Of a stretch of DNA of 64,000 nt, positions 25,853 to 34,655 are shown in pieces (positions within the stretch are counted from its first letter, which is position 1; each line of letters begins with the position of its first letter). The stretch is taken from the NCBI GenBank assembly GCA_013112535.1, contig JABFGI010000006.1, forward strand, positions 117,293-181,292. Direction: 5' to 3'. The translations under genes were made by a program, and so were the position numbers. Source of the DNA: Pseudomonadota bacterium. Lineage in GTDB: Bacteria > Pseudomonadota > Gammaproteobacteria > Eutrophobiales > Eutrophobiaceae. The notes beneath the pieces are model-generated. The model worked only from the letters and a program-made list of their open reading frames with translations. It did not search any database and was not told the DNA's origin.

Positions 25853-26421
25853 TAAAACCACTCCGTGTGATCCGGCGATTCATATGTATCTGGTCCATGC
25901 GGCCAAACATCATCTAAATAGTGATCAGAGTATGAGCCAAAACCGAGCGTACTGTAATCGTAAGTTCCGCCCCCATCATTAGGATCTGTAGCCGGGCTAC
26001 CATCATTTTTATAGCAACACTGGAACCCTGAACCTGGATTTGATGGGTCCGGTCTCCTATAGCATCTATAACCATTATGGTATTCTATTTCAGAACCTCG
26101 ATTGTCACGCTCATATTCATTTCCTTTTATATCCCTATATTTTTCATCTTTACTACACTTATTTGTGGGCTCACTTTTTGAACATTTATTTTTCCTATTG
26201 CGCTGTTTATGTTTATTTGAAGATGATGGTAATAACCCTTCTGGATCAACAAATATTACTGGATTACCCTCAACATAATTATAAGTATTATTACCTCCTC
26301 TCAAACCTATCGGATCACTTGTAATATATCTACCTATAGTCGGATCATAATACCGAATATAGTTATAATGCAGTCCCGTCTCTTCATCATAGTACTGGCC
26401 GGGAAGTCTTTTGGATTTCAC
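25852..26421 (-). CDS. Orphan Rhs cassette 2: Rhs core end plus Cys-rich tip
   Basis: A 189-residue frame that opens with a GTG at 26421 lacking a good ribosome-binding site. [17 protein letters not shown] begins at 26406 or nearby, followed by [16 protein letters not shown] and [12 protein letters not shown], the conserved Rhs core end. The tip of about 120 residues is hydrophilic, with cysteines in KCSK repeats and YRCYRR/FQCCYK, and ends in a Gly/Asp/Tyr/His-rich segment ([13 protein letters not shown]). I do not recognise a toxin fold. The Rhs shell is missing, as in the other three cassettes. The next gene overlaps the stop. Confidence 0.7.
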   Translation of the reverse strand: MKSKRLPGQYYDEETGLHYNYIRYYDPTIGRYITSDPIGLRGGNNTYNYVEGNPVIFVDPEGLLPSSSNKHKQRNRKNKCSKSEPTNKCSKDEKYRDIKGNEYERDNRGSEIEYHNGYRCYRRPDPSNPGSGFQCCYKNDGSPATDPNDGGGTYDYSTLGFGSYSDHYLDDVWPHGPDTYESPDHTEWF

Positions 26422-26448
26422 TATAGGGCTAGATAGACAGTTACAATC

Positions 26449-26736
26449 TTATTTCAAGAATGCTGACCAATTTTGCTTACTATGGATCACTCGCAGAATT
26501 TGCAGTGTATTGTTATTGATTGTATACACTATTAAATACGGTGTTTGTTTTACAACCCATTCATAGGTTCCAGTAACACGTCCTTTTCGACCCATCATAG
26601 GTTGAGTTAACAGAAGTTGGGTAGCGTCTACAATACGAGTTGCAACCTGATTGGCGGCAATAGGATTATCTTGTGAAATATAGTATTGTGCGTTTACTAA
26701 TTGCTGTAGAGCACGTTTAGTCCATTTCAACTTCAA
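26449..26736 (-). CDS. ParE/RelE-family toxin
   Basis: A 95-residue toxin of the type II RelE/ParE superfamily. The typical start [19 protein letters not shown], the middle PMMGRKGRV and the end PYLIVYTINNNTLQILRVIH are present. I place the start at TTG 26736, because GGGGTG at 26743-26748 has correct spacing and the frame overlaps the antitoxin 3' end by about 20 bases; a longer form from TTG 26757 is possible. ParE toxins inhibit gyrase and RelE toxins cleave mRNA; the sequence does not settle which applies. Confidence 0.85.
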   Translation of the reverse strand: MKLKWTKRALQQLVNAQYYISQDNPIAANQVATRIVDATQLLLTQPMMGRKGRVTGTYEWVVKQTPYLIVYTINNNTLQILRVIHSKQNWSAFLK

Positions 26737-26926
26737 TCTGCACACCCCATTTTGCAAATGCCGCTTTTACTTCATCATCACTCGCAAATTCACCACGACG
26801 TGCTTCTTCTAAACCTGCTTCAATTTCCTGGTGGACGTAGGCTTCATACAAGACGTCTTTCCAGGTTGCACTCTCAGGCAATTGATCTGCAAGTTGGTGT
26901 AAAGTTTCTCTCAAATTGGCTGACAT
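26717..26926 (-). CDS. Antitoxin of the ParE/RelE-type module
   Basis: A 69-residue acidic protein ([19 protein letters not shown], then [20 protein letters not shown]) typical of small antitoxins paired with ParE toxins. GAGGA lies about ten bases upstream of the ATG. It precedes and overlaps its toxin, the usual order. Such modules normally repress their own promoter. The module sits between Rhs cassettes 2 and 3 and may help retain this accessory region. Confidence 0.82.
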   Translation of the reverse strand: MSANLRETLHQLADQLPESATWKDVLYEAYVHQEIEAGLEEARRGEFASDDEVKAAFAKWGVQIEVEMD

Positions 26927-26974
26927 ATAATTTCTATCCTCAGATTCATTATCAGTAATTTTAGCATCTTTTAC

Positions 26975-27598
26975 TTGATAATTACCGGCGATAATCTAGA
27001 AATAATAAAGGACGGTAAAAGGCATATTATATATACTGAAAACAGTCATAACATAATGATATTAAATGGATTTATACCAATGATGCTACCATCTATAAAT
27101 ACTCAGGAAACCAAAAGACTTCCCGGCCAGTATTATGACGAAGAGATTAATCTGAATTATAATAAACATAGATACTACGATCCAAGCATAGGGAGGTATA
27201 TTACCTCTGATCCTATCGGGCTTGCAGGAGGCTCAAACACATACCTCTACGCAAATGCGAATCCGATTATATTTATCGATCCATTAGGATTAGTATCGTG
27301 TACTTGTTCAGTAACACGTCCAATAACAACCAAAACATGTAATTTGAAATGTAAGTGTGAATGTGAAAATAAGAGTACAAAAGTTAATGTAACAGCATCG
27401 TTCACATTGGAGTTTGTTTTAGATGAATGTTTACTACAGCCTCTAAGAGACGCAACAAGACCAACGCCTTATTTTGAAATTAATCCAAATAGTTTTAGTT
27501 TTGATACAGATAGTGATTTTGGAGATGCTTTAATTCCTGAAGATACAGCTGAAGCTCTAGAAGAAAAAACTAAAAAGAAATGTGAGTGTGACAAATGA
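26975..27598 (+). CDS. Orphan Rhs cassette 3: Rhs core end plus Cys-rich tip
   Basis: The frame starts at TTG 26975 and encodes 207 residues. The first 47 do not look like Rhs shell sequence. The core begins with [15 protein letters not shown] (base 27119) and continues with [19 protein letters not shown] and [12 protein letters not shown]. The tip of about 100 residues is rich in cysteines ([14 protein letters not shown], and KKCECDK at the end), in a pattern suggestive of metal binding or disulfides. No toxin family is recognised. The stop overlaps the start of the following gene as ATGA. Confidence 0.7.
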   Translation: MIITGDNLEIIKDGKRHIIYTENSHNIMILNGFIPMMLPSINTQETKRLPGQYYDEEINLNYNKHRYYDPSIGRYITSDPIGLAGGSNTYLYANANPIIFIDPLGLVSCTCSVTRPITTKTCNLKCKCECENKSTKVNVTASFTLEFVLDECLLQPLRDATRPTPYFEINPNSFSFDTDSDFGDALIPEDTAEALEEKTKKKCECDK

Positions 27599-28257
27599 AG
27601 CTTAATCTGATTATTATTTCTTTACTTGTTTGTATTACTTCGTGTGCAGTTGCCGACGTGGAAGACTATCCGTGTAATAAAGGAAAACAATTGTTGGAAG
27701 AAGGACGTGCGGACGAAGCAATTTTATTTTGGAGAAAACGCGCCGATAGTACTTCAGTATATTATCAGTCTAGACAAGTGTTTGGATGTTTAGCTGATAC
27801 AAATATCCTTACTCACTCTAACCAAATCTACTCTATCTTGGAATCGTTTGCCAAAGAAGGATCATCGCAGGCCGAGTTAATGTTAGGTATTAGGCATTTA
27901 CAAAGTTCAGCTATTGATCCAAATGCTATTAAAGATGCCACTTATTGGATCGAACGAGCGATGGAGCAGGGTAACGTAGATGCAAAAATGATCTATGCAA
28001 TAATGTATACATCGAATACTAAAATCAGGAAAGATATTGACTATGCTATGAAATTATTCAATGAAGCTGCGAATGATGGTTCAATTTTGGCTCAAGCATC
28101 GTTAGCTAAGACTTATAAAAAAGGAAGGTATGGAATAGAAGTAGATTTATCTAAAGCTCATTACTGGTCTCAGAAAGTTGATGAAACAACAACAAAATTA
28201 AATTGGACATCGAAAAAAGAATACAAGGAATATCGAAAAAGTCTTGAAAGTAATTAA
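27595..28257 (+). CDS. Sel1-repeat lipoprotein, candidate immunity protein of Rhs cassette 3
   Basis: A 220-residue protein with a lipoprotein signal ([13 protein letters not shown], lipid anchor at about C17) and helical repeats of the Sel1/TPR type: [38 protein letters not shown] and [16 protein letters not shown]. It overlaps the Rhs cassette 3 stop by four bases, indicating coupled translation. Sel1-like immunity proteins for polymorphic toxins are known, so the role is a reasonable inference from position and fold. Confidence 0.65.
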   Translation: MKLNLIIISLLVCITSCAVADVEDYPCNKGKQLLEEGRADEAILFWRKRADSTSVYYQSRQVFGCLADTNILTHSNQIYSILESFAKEGSSQAELMLGIRHLQSSAIDPNAIKDATYWIERAMEQGNVDAKMIYAIMYTSNTKIRKDIDYAMKLFNEAANDGSILAQASLAKTYKKGRYGIEVDLSKAHYWSQKVDETTTKLNWTSKKEYKEYRKSLESN

Positions 28258-28359
28258 GATTAAAGCCCATCATCAAGCATTCTAGTTTCGGGGTCAGGCT
28301 TAAAGTACGTGTCAGTGTTCCTGAATGTGATACATTTATATAAGATTCGTTCGATTTTT

Positions 28360-28674
28360 CTACTTCATTTTTTTATTTAATTTAATTTTAAATAACCAAA
28401 AAGCAACATTAGAAAAAGGGATAAAAATTAAGAACATAAGAACCCATAAGTACATCCAAGTAATTTCATTTTTAAAGCCTATTATCGTTAAAATCACAGA
28501 AACTATATAGCTAATTATTATTGCAGTTCCGAAAAGAATAAATAATATAGTGTTACTGCTACTACTTTCTATTACCCCTCCTATCCCAAATATTAAAAAA
28601 GGAATGAATGAGAAAAATCCAACAATGTCATAATTATTTTTTTCATTATTTTCCACAATTACAATCCTCTTCAA
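28360..28674 (-). CDS. Small membrane protein, candidate immunity protein of Rhs cassette 4
   Basis: A 104-residue protein with three predicted membrane helices (about residues 17-35, 43-67 and 73-95) and a basic C-terminus LNKKMK. It overlaps the 3' end of Rhs cassette 4 by 29 bases in another frame, so it may be coupled to it. An immunity role is inferred from position and membrane nature only. The first in-frame ATG used here lacks a strong ribosome-binding site. Confidence 0.5.
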   Translation of the reverse strand: MKRIVIVENNEKNNYDIVGFFSFIPFLIFGIGGVIESSSSNTILFILFGTAIIISYIVSVILTIIGFKNEITWMYLWVLMFLIFIPFSNVAFWLFKIKLNKKMK

Positions 28675-29248
28675 TTGGTTTTCTTAGCCATCTAGCATCA
28701 CCAGACAAGTCTAAAACACCTAATAATAATCCTCCTCCTGAAAAAGAACCATTCGCAGAACCTGAACTAATATCACCCTTGCCATAAATGACACCTTTTC
28801 CTTTTAAATTAAATTTCCCTTCAAGATATGCTGCATTTGGTGTGCTATAAGGATCTGTCAATTTCACTTTTCCTCCAAACCCGACTGTTGGAAAATGAAA
28901 CCATTCATGACTTTCAATATTGTCTATTTCTAAAGTCACTTTAACCCGTTTGTCATTTATACATTCAGACTCTAAATCAAGAGTAATTGCTGCAAAACCA
29001 ATCCTTAGTGGTATATCTTTTACCTTTTTACCAATTTTAAATTTACCAATGGCAAATGAACCTGTCCATTCAACAAGACCTTTAGGATCTATTAAATTTA
29101 TAGGATTAGCATTTACATACGTATATGTGTTTATCCCAGCATCAAGTCCAATAGGATCACTCGTAATGTATCTTCCTAAGCTAGGGTCATAGTAACGGAA
29201 GTAGTTGTAATGAAGATTCGTCTCCTCATCATAGTACTGGCCGGGAAG
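28646..29248 (-). pseudogene. Orphan Rhs cassette 4 without a start codon
   Basis: Reading the minus strand from 29248, one frame stays open for 200 codons: [49 protein letters not shown], then a tip of about 145 residues with Gly/Lys-rich beta-strand-like segments (FAIGKFKIGKKV, KGKGVIYGKGDISSG) that ends EEDCNCGK. An in-frame TAA lies about 30 bases upstream and no ATG intervenes. Only an internal GTG at 28939 could start a 97-residue fragment. As it stands the cassette cannot be expressed as a full tip, so it is silent unless recombined onto an Rhs shell. Confidence 0.72.
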
Positions 29249-29336
29249 TATTTTCGAATTTTTTATAAGAAATTAAAGTCAACTTTTATCTTTAATCTTA
29301 ATGGGTTACTGATAGTTTCGGCCAAGAAGAACGGTG

Positions 29337-29459
29337 ATGGTTAGACTATTGTTGTTAATAATTGTTTTGATTAACCTTGCTTCTTACCATGATAATTTTT
29401 TTCAAACGTTCGATTTAAAAGGTCTTTTATCATCTCGTGGTAACGATTTTGTTGAATAA
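29337..29459 (+). CDS. Possible small secreted peptide
   Basis: A 40-codon frame begins MVRLLLLIIVLINLASY, a signal-peptide-like start, and ends RGNDFVE. A weak AAGAAGA element lies upstream. It sits between Rhs cassette 4 and the transglutaminase gene. It may be a fragment or a chance frame; nothing identifies it. Confidence 0.25.
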   Translation: MVRLLLLIIVLINLASYHDNFFQTFDLKGLLSSRGNDFVE

Positions 29460-29489
29460 GTGAATGTTTAATATTACTAGAAATAGATT

Positions 29490-31481
29490 TTAAATTAGCG
29501 AATCTAAAGATTCTTTTATTAATTTCTTGTCTTTTCGTTTATCACTAATTGGATTAAACCTATAACGATTATGATAATTAATTAATTCAAGATATTTTTC
29601 AGTTTTTTCTTTTGGCAAAATCCGTTTTATCCATTTTCCTAGTGTTTCTCCCGGTAGTCGTTTATCAGCATCCTGTTCCAGTTGTTGTATAAGCGGGTAG
29701 AGTGGAGAGTCTTCGCCAAAACGGTTTATGCGTGTATTTGAATATGGTTGAGTCGATTTTTTTATATTGATACGTTGTTTGTTATAAAAACGCCAGGTTA
29801 AATAAACTAAAAGAGAAATAATTAACCCTATCAGCCAATTATTAGATTTTGGTTGAAAATCAATTTCGCTGCCTGTGGTTTTGTAACGTATCCATGATAT
29901 TAAATCCATTAATGGTTCCAGTATCATTCGATCTTCGGCTTCCATAGGCGCCCATATCGATGGCGTGGTGTCCAGATTGTACCATTTACCATTCATATAA
30001 TATTTAACCCATGAATGTGCGTGTCGTGCACGTACCAGATACATATCTTGCCAAAAGCTATATTCCTGTACCGAATATCCTATGGTGTATCGCGTAGCAA
30101 TACCTGCTTCACGTAGTAACAGGGCAGTCGCCGTTGCAAAGTATTCACAATGTCCTTTTTTATCTTTAAATAAAAATTTTGTTAAATATTGACCTTTTGG
30201 GTATCTCTCGTCCTGGGATACAGAATAATAAAAATTATCATTAAAATACCGGGCTACGCTGTCAATAATTTGATTTGGCGTTTTGCTATAAAGATCCAGT
30301 TCCTTTGCTACATGCTTGAAATCATTTTTATAATTAAGCGGAATATCCAAATCATCAAAGACAGGTTCTGCTTCGACAATATTTAAATCAGAAGTGCCTA
30401 GGCGATAATTAATCAAGCCTTCTCGCGCCAGGATTTTTAATGAACCATAAACGCTGGTTTCAAGTTTACTAATATCCTTGCTAGATAATGTGTTTACATT
30501 GTCTGGCACAGGGATGATTGAGGATTGATTTAGCAAAGATATGGCAACATCAAAATATTCTGTGTCATTCTGCTGGTTGTTAAGTCGCCATTCATTTTTC
30601 AGAGGTGTTTTTTGTACTGAATCGAATTCCACTTTAATGTTGCGCCATGTCCCATGTTCATATTTGCTATATGATGATTCACGAAAATAAAGAGGTGGCG
30701 TTATTTTTTGGTTTGGCTTAACTCTGAATAAAATACGATCGGATAGTTTTAGTCGTCCCAGAGCACCGATATAGGTAATGGTTTTATTTGAATCACGACT
30801 TGTAAAGCCATATTGTTCCATGTATCGGAGAAATAATGTTTGAACATTGTCCTGTAGTTGTTGTATTCCTTGCTGCGTCAGGAATGAAATACAGATGGCA
30901 CATATAACCGGAATTAACCAGTATATAGCATGATAATGTTTTGCTCTTAAATTCCATAATACCCATAGAATAATCAGGCTGCTGCTGATAAAAAAATACT
31001 CATTGTATTTGTTGCCTGAACTGGCTGAGATTAAACAGATGAATACATAGGGTAAGCTGATATTAGTATTAAAAAGAATATCTTCCCCCGCGCTCTCACC
31101 TAATCGACGTACACTGATAAATAAAGCAGATGTTTTTATACTGTTTTTGATGCTGTAGTTTTGAGCCAGCATAAGAATAAATAAGGCAAAAGGGAGTAGT
31201 TCAAGAATTTTATAAATACCCTGAAATGAATGAGTGACAAAAACATAAATAATGGTGATAAAAAACAGGATGCCGCTAAGATCTGCAAGTTGATTAATAT
31301 CTTTGTCGTTAAAGTTGATTCGCCATTTAATAAAAAAAGGGACTTCAAGCAAGATTCCCATGATAACAGCATAAATTAAGAATTCTGTTTGCCAGCCCCA
31401 CAAGAGCATGCTCGCCATTGTTAAGCCAGGTGTCGCTGGTTTTAATTTGTCCTTAATAATGTTTATGTTGGGTGCAGTCAT
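29490..31481 (-). CDS. TgpA-like membrane protein with transglutaminase domain (DUF3488)
   Basis: A 663-residue protein with an N-terminal membrane region of about six helices (residues 20-205), a periplasmic section, a transglutaminase-like domain and a final helix near 543-562. The presumed catalytic triad is C445 (GHCEYFA), H489 (ARHAHSW) and D504 (NLDTTPS). A short cytoplasmic domain follows the last helix. It matches the TgpA family of Pseudomonas. It is the last gene of the MoxR-DUF58-TgpA operon, three bases after the DUF58 gene. The substrate is unknown. Confidence 0.9.
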   Translation of the reverse strand: MTAPNINIIKDKLKPATPGLTMASMLLWGWQTEFLIYAVIMGILLEVPFFIKWRINFNDKDINQLADLSGILFFITIIYVFVTHSFQGIYKILELLPFALFILMLAQNYSIKNSIKTSALFISVRRLGESAGEDILFNTNISLPYVFICLISASSGNKYNEYFFISSSLIILWVLWNLRAKHYHAIYWLIPVICAICISFLTQQGIQQLQDNVQTLFLRYMEQYGFTSRDSNKTITYIGALGRLKLSDRILFRVKPNQKITPPLYFRESSYSKYEHGTWRNIKVEFDSVQKTPLKNEWRLNNQQNDTEYFDVAISLLNQSSIIPVPDNVNTLSSKDISKLETSVYGSLKILAREGLINYRLGTSDLNIVEAEPVFDDLDIPLNYKNDFKHVAKELDLYSKTPNQIIDSVARYFNDNFYYSVSQDERYPKGQYLTKFLFKDKKGHCEYFATATALLLREAGIATRYTIGYSVQEYSFWQDMYLVRARHAHSWVKYYMNGKWYNLDTTPSIWAPMEAEDRMILEPLMDLISWIRYKTTGSEIDFQPKSNNWLIGLIISLLVYLTWRFYNKQRINIKKSTQPYSNTRINRFGEDSPLYPLIQQLEQDADKRLPGETLGKWIKRILPKEKTEKYLELINYHNRYRFNPISDKRKDKKLIKESLDSLI

Positions 31482-31483
31482 GG

Positions 31484-32824
31484 TTACAGCCTGTCGATAT
31501 CCTCTTGTAAGCTGTCACTATGAATAATATTTGCCTCTATTGAATCAGGGAGGTCATCAAGAATAATACCTTCTGCATCTGTAATGATTAATATTTTTAT
31601 CGGAATGTTAAATTGAGAAAGTGTCTCTATAAGCTTTTTTCGTTCATCATCAAGATTAAGTAGAATACAGATCAACCCACTACATTCATGAATGTATTCT
31701 TTGAGCATTATTTCCATTTTAAGTATGTTGGATTGGTATTCAGGTTCTATACAAGAAAGTACTTCCAGTATGTTTTCGTTGCCTCCCAGCCCTCGTCCGG
31801 AAGTAAAGCGATAAGTATTGTTACCTATAAACATTAAATCGAGCAGGGCGTCCTGTTCTTTTTGTGCCGTCATAAATGATGCCGCTATCGAGACGGCATT
31901 CTCGAATATTTCTTCTGGTTTTTTATCAAGATACGTGTCCAGAATTAAACCATAACGAACAAAGAACTCATCATCGTATTCTTTAACGACAGGATGATTT
32001 GTTTTGGCAAAACTTTTCCAGTGTATAGATCGGATCGGATCGCCGGGGCGATAATCACGTAATGACATAAATTCCTGTGAGTCCCCCGTAGAGGATGCGT
32101 TGTTTACGCCACCTAATTGATATGTGCGCTTCCCTTTAAAATTTAACGCAGGTGTTTTATACAGTTTTGGGAGTATTAATAATTTATCTTTGTTGTTGAT
32201 TATTTTTTGAGCGTGAAATAGTCCGAGGGGATCAACCTGGCCTAATCTTGTTTTTTCAAAATAAAGATAACCTCTACGTAACGGAATTAATTCAATATGC
32301 TCTTCGGCATTACTTTTTTCGGCAATATAATCGATAGAAACAGGTGCAATAGATCCGCCTCGACATTTTTGTATGGTGTTTACAAGACGGGGATAGCCGA
32401 TAAAACGGTCGATACGATTACGTTTTTTATCAAGTGGGTCCTGTGTTTTAGCGAATTCGTTAATTGTTGGGAATGGACTGTTTAAATCATCAATAAGAAT
32501 CAATCCTCTTTTTGGCGTCTTATTTTTATTTTTTACAGTACAGGAATAATAGAGTGGTGTTCCAACAGTACCGAAGTCCGGTAATCTTCTTTCAATGGAA
32601 AATTTCCCACGAAAGAAAAGTGAAAGACTGATAGACGTTATTAATAAAACTAAAGTGATAGAGAATATTTGAAATGACAGAGTTGCACGTGTATCGAATC
32701 CAAAAACACCAGCAACAGGTATTATTAAAACGATCATCAGGCCAGCAGAGGTAAACCGGTGTCGCATCCATTGACTAAGTTTGTAAACCAGCTTGAAGTT
32801 TGCAAACAGGAACCTGCGTAACAT
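31484..32824 (-). CDS. DUF58 domain-containing protein
   Basis: A 446-residue protein with two N-terminal helices (about residues 26-68) followed by a DUF58/VWA-like domain. The diagnostic block SLRDYRPGDPIRSIHWKSFA is at about 250-270, with KEYDDE just after. Such proteins partner MoxR AAA ATPases in membrane or envelope maturation. It lies between the moxR and tgpA-like genes in one minus-strand operon. Confidence 0.9.
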   Translation of the reverse strand: MLRRFLFANFKLVYKLSQWMRHRFTSAGLMIVLIIPVAGVFGFDTRATLSFQIFSITLVLLITSISLSLFFRGKFSIERRLPDFGTVGTPLYYSCTVKNKNKTPKRGLILIDDLNSPFPTINEFAKTQDPLDKKRNRIDRFIGYPRLVNTIQKCRGGSIAPVSIDYIAEKSNAEEHIELIPLRRGYLYFEKTRLGQVDPLGLFHAQKIINNKDKLLILPKLYKTPALNFKGKRTYQLGGVNNASSTGDSQEFMSLRDYRPGDPIRSIHWKSFAKTNHPVVKEYDDEFFVRYGLILDTYLDKKPEEIFENAVSIAASFMTAQKEQDALLDLMFIGNNTYRFTSGRGLGGNENILEVLSCIEPEYQSNILKMEIMLKEYIHECSGLICILLNLDDERKKLIETLSQFNIPIKILIITDAEGIILDDLPDSIEANIIHSDSLQEDIDRL

Positions 32825-32841
32825 AATGATTTTGTCTATGT

Positions 32842-33774
32842 TTAAGTTGGGACAGGAATGTCGGATAAAATGTTTTCGATAATTTGTTCGCTATTGTGGC
32901 CTGAAAAACGACTTTGCGAATCCATCATGATGCGATGAGAAATAACAGGAATCGCGATTTCCTGTATATGATCCGGCGTCACATAATCCAGCCCGTCAAA
33001 CAGTGCTAAAGCTTGTGCCGCTTTCATTAAAGATATTGAGGCACGCGGACTTGCTCCATTGATAATTCCTTCCGATTCCCGGGTCGTACGAACAATGTTA
33101 ACCATGTAATGTTTAACTTCATCACTGATGTTAACCTTGCTTACTTGTTGTTTTAAATGAGTAACATCAGCCTTGCTAATACAAGGCATTAAATCTTCAA
33201 TTGGATGATGAATATTTTGCTTGTCAAGAATGGCAATTTCTTCTTCCAGTTCAACGAAACCCAGGCCAAAACGCATAGCGAAGCGATCCATTTGAGCTTC
33301 AGGTAAAGGATAGGTGCCGTGATATTCAACCGGATTCTGTGTGGCAATGACAAAAAACAAGTCATCAAGTTGATATTGATTGCGTTCTATACTGATCTGG
33401 CGTTCACCCATTGCTTCTAGTAAAGCTGATTGTGTTCGTGGTGAAGCACGATTAATTTCATCTGCCAGTAATATATTGCTAAATATCGGTCCTTTGTGAA
33501 ACTCGAAGTCCTGATCACGTTGATTGAAAATAGACACACCAAGAATATCAGTGGGCAATAAGTCTGGTGTAAACTGAATTCTCTGGAATTCAACATCGAT
33601 TGACTTTGCCAATGCTTTCGCCAAAGTTGTTTTACCTGTGCCGGGAACATCTTCGAGCAGGATATGTCCATCACTGAAGAATGCGGCAAGTAACTTCCTT
33701 ATGGAAGCAGATTGTCCCTGTATTACTTTTTCAATATTGGCAGAGAGTTTTTGATATATTTCTATGTCTGACAT
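32842..33774 (-). CDS. MoxR-family AAA+ ATPase
   Basis: A 310-residue MoxR ATPase. Walker A is EDVPGTGKTT (about residues 41-50). The Walker B region is LLADEINRASPRTQSALLEA, followed by the sensor I block FFVIATQNPVEYHGTYPLPEA, all typical. MoxR proteins act as chaperones that load cofactors or remodel VWA-domain partners. This one is the first gene of the operon with DUF58 and TgpA-like proteins, 17 bases upstream of the former. It is divergent from the nitroreductase gene across a 64-base gap. Confidence 0.93.
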   Translation of the reverse strand: MSDIEIYQKLSANIEKVIQGQSASIRKLLAAFFSDGHILLEDVPGTGKTTLAKALAKSIDVEFQRIQFTPDLLPTDILGVSIFNQRDQDFEFHKGPIFSNILLADEINRASPRTQSALLEAMGERQISIERNQYQLDDLFFVIATQNPVEYHGTYPLPEAQMDRFAMRFGLGFVELEEEIAILDKQNIHHPIEDLMPCISKADVTHLKQQVSKVNISDEVKHYMVNIVRTTRESEGIINGASPRASISLMKAAQALALFDGLDYVTPDHIQEIAIPVISHRIMMDSQSRFSGHNSEQIIENILSDIPVPT

Positions 33775-33838
33775 GATATGTATGAAATATGTTTAAGCAT
33801 TTGAACCTAAGACTAGCAAAACGGGAGTTTGAATACAC

Positions 33839-34441
33839 ATGTTTAGCAAAAAAATTGAGACAAAAGCCTCGATTCATGAACTGATCGCATCTCGCTGGAG
33901 TGGTCGGGCTTATGATTCCAAAAAAGCAGTATCAAGAGAGCAAATTATTTCCCTGATTGAAGCCGCACGTTGGGCACCTTCCTGTTATGGTGATCAGCCC
34001 TGGCGTTTTATTGTCTTTGATAAAACAACAAATGAATCAGCATGGCAAAAAGCACTAGATTGTTTAGTCGAGGGTAATCGTGACTGGGCGAAAGATGCAC
34101 CTGTCCTGTTTTTATCCTGTGCAGACTCCGTTTTGTCAAAAAACGGTAATCCAAATCGATGGGCTCAATATGATACTGGTGCAGCAACTGAAAACTTATG
34201 TTTGCAAGCGGCTGCTTTAGGTTTGATGGTGCATCAAATGGGTGGTTATGACGCTGACAAAACAAGAGAGCTATTTGCCATACCTGAGCAATTTACACCG
34301 ATGGCGATTATGACGGTGGGTTATCAATTAGCCGAAGATAAAATTCCCGAAGAGATTAAGGAAAGAGAATATAGTGAGCGTGCGCGAAACACGCTAGATG
34401 AAAACTTTTTTGAAGGCACATGGAATAAGCCCATAAGTTAA
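33839..34441 (+). CDS. Nitroreductase family protein
   Basis: A 200-residue FMN-dependent nitroreductase-fold protein. The characteristic N-terminus RWSGRAYDSKKAVSREQI, EAARWAPSCYGDQPWRFIV (about residues 42-60), and the C-terminal FTPMAIMTVGYQL are present. The family reduces quinones, nitro compounds or flavins with NAD(P)H; the substrate cannot be told. It is a single gene. Confidence 0.88.
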   Translation: MFSKKIETKASIHELIASRWSGRAYDSKKAVSREQIISLIEAARWAPSCYGDQPWRFIVFDKTTNESAWQKALDCLVEGNRDWAKDAPVLFLSCADSVLSKNGNPNRWAQYDTGAATENLCLQAAALGLMVHQMGGYDADKTRELFAIPEQFTPMAIMTVGYQLAEDKIPEEIKEREYSERARNTLDENFFEGTWNKPIS

Positions 34442-34553
34442 GCTTAATATGTTATTTCCGCGCACGACTACCTGGATGTAGTTAGTGGAGTGAAACAGGA
34501 ACCAGACTCAAGGCGGAAACCTGGCAGATTATACCGTCATATTAATCAAGCTT

Positions 34554-34600
34554 AACCGCATTACCGCATTACCGCATAAGCGCCTGCGCAAGCAGGTCGC
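34554..34600. repeat. Short tandem repeat followed by a GC-rich hairpin
   Basis: An eight-base unit TTACCGCA occurs about three times in tandem (34554-34577, first copy degenerate). It is followed by an imperfect stem with CCTGC and GCAGG arms closed by a GCAA tetraloop (about 34580-34600). It lies in a 214-base gap between the nitroreductase and MATE genes that is richer in G+C than its surroundings. A second small stem, ACTAC/GTAGT, is near 34466-34481. This may be a small repeat or a structured leader; I see no gene. Confidence 0.45.
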
Positions 34601-34655
34601 TGCGATGATATTTTTTTATTGTTTTAACAATCTATAACTATGCTATGAAATTTCA

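Noticed and set aside
26040..26324. 94-codon plus-strand frame inside Rhs cassette 2
   Set aside because: Antisense shadow; the minus strand encodes the unmistakable Rhs core there.
28920..29192. 90-codon plus-strand frame in Rhs cassette 4
   Set aside because: Antisense of the conserved Rhs core; no ribosome-binding site.
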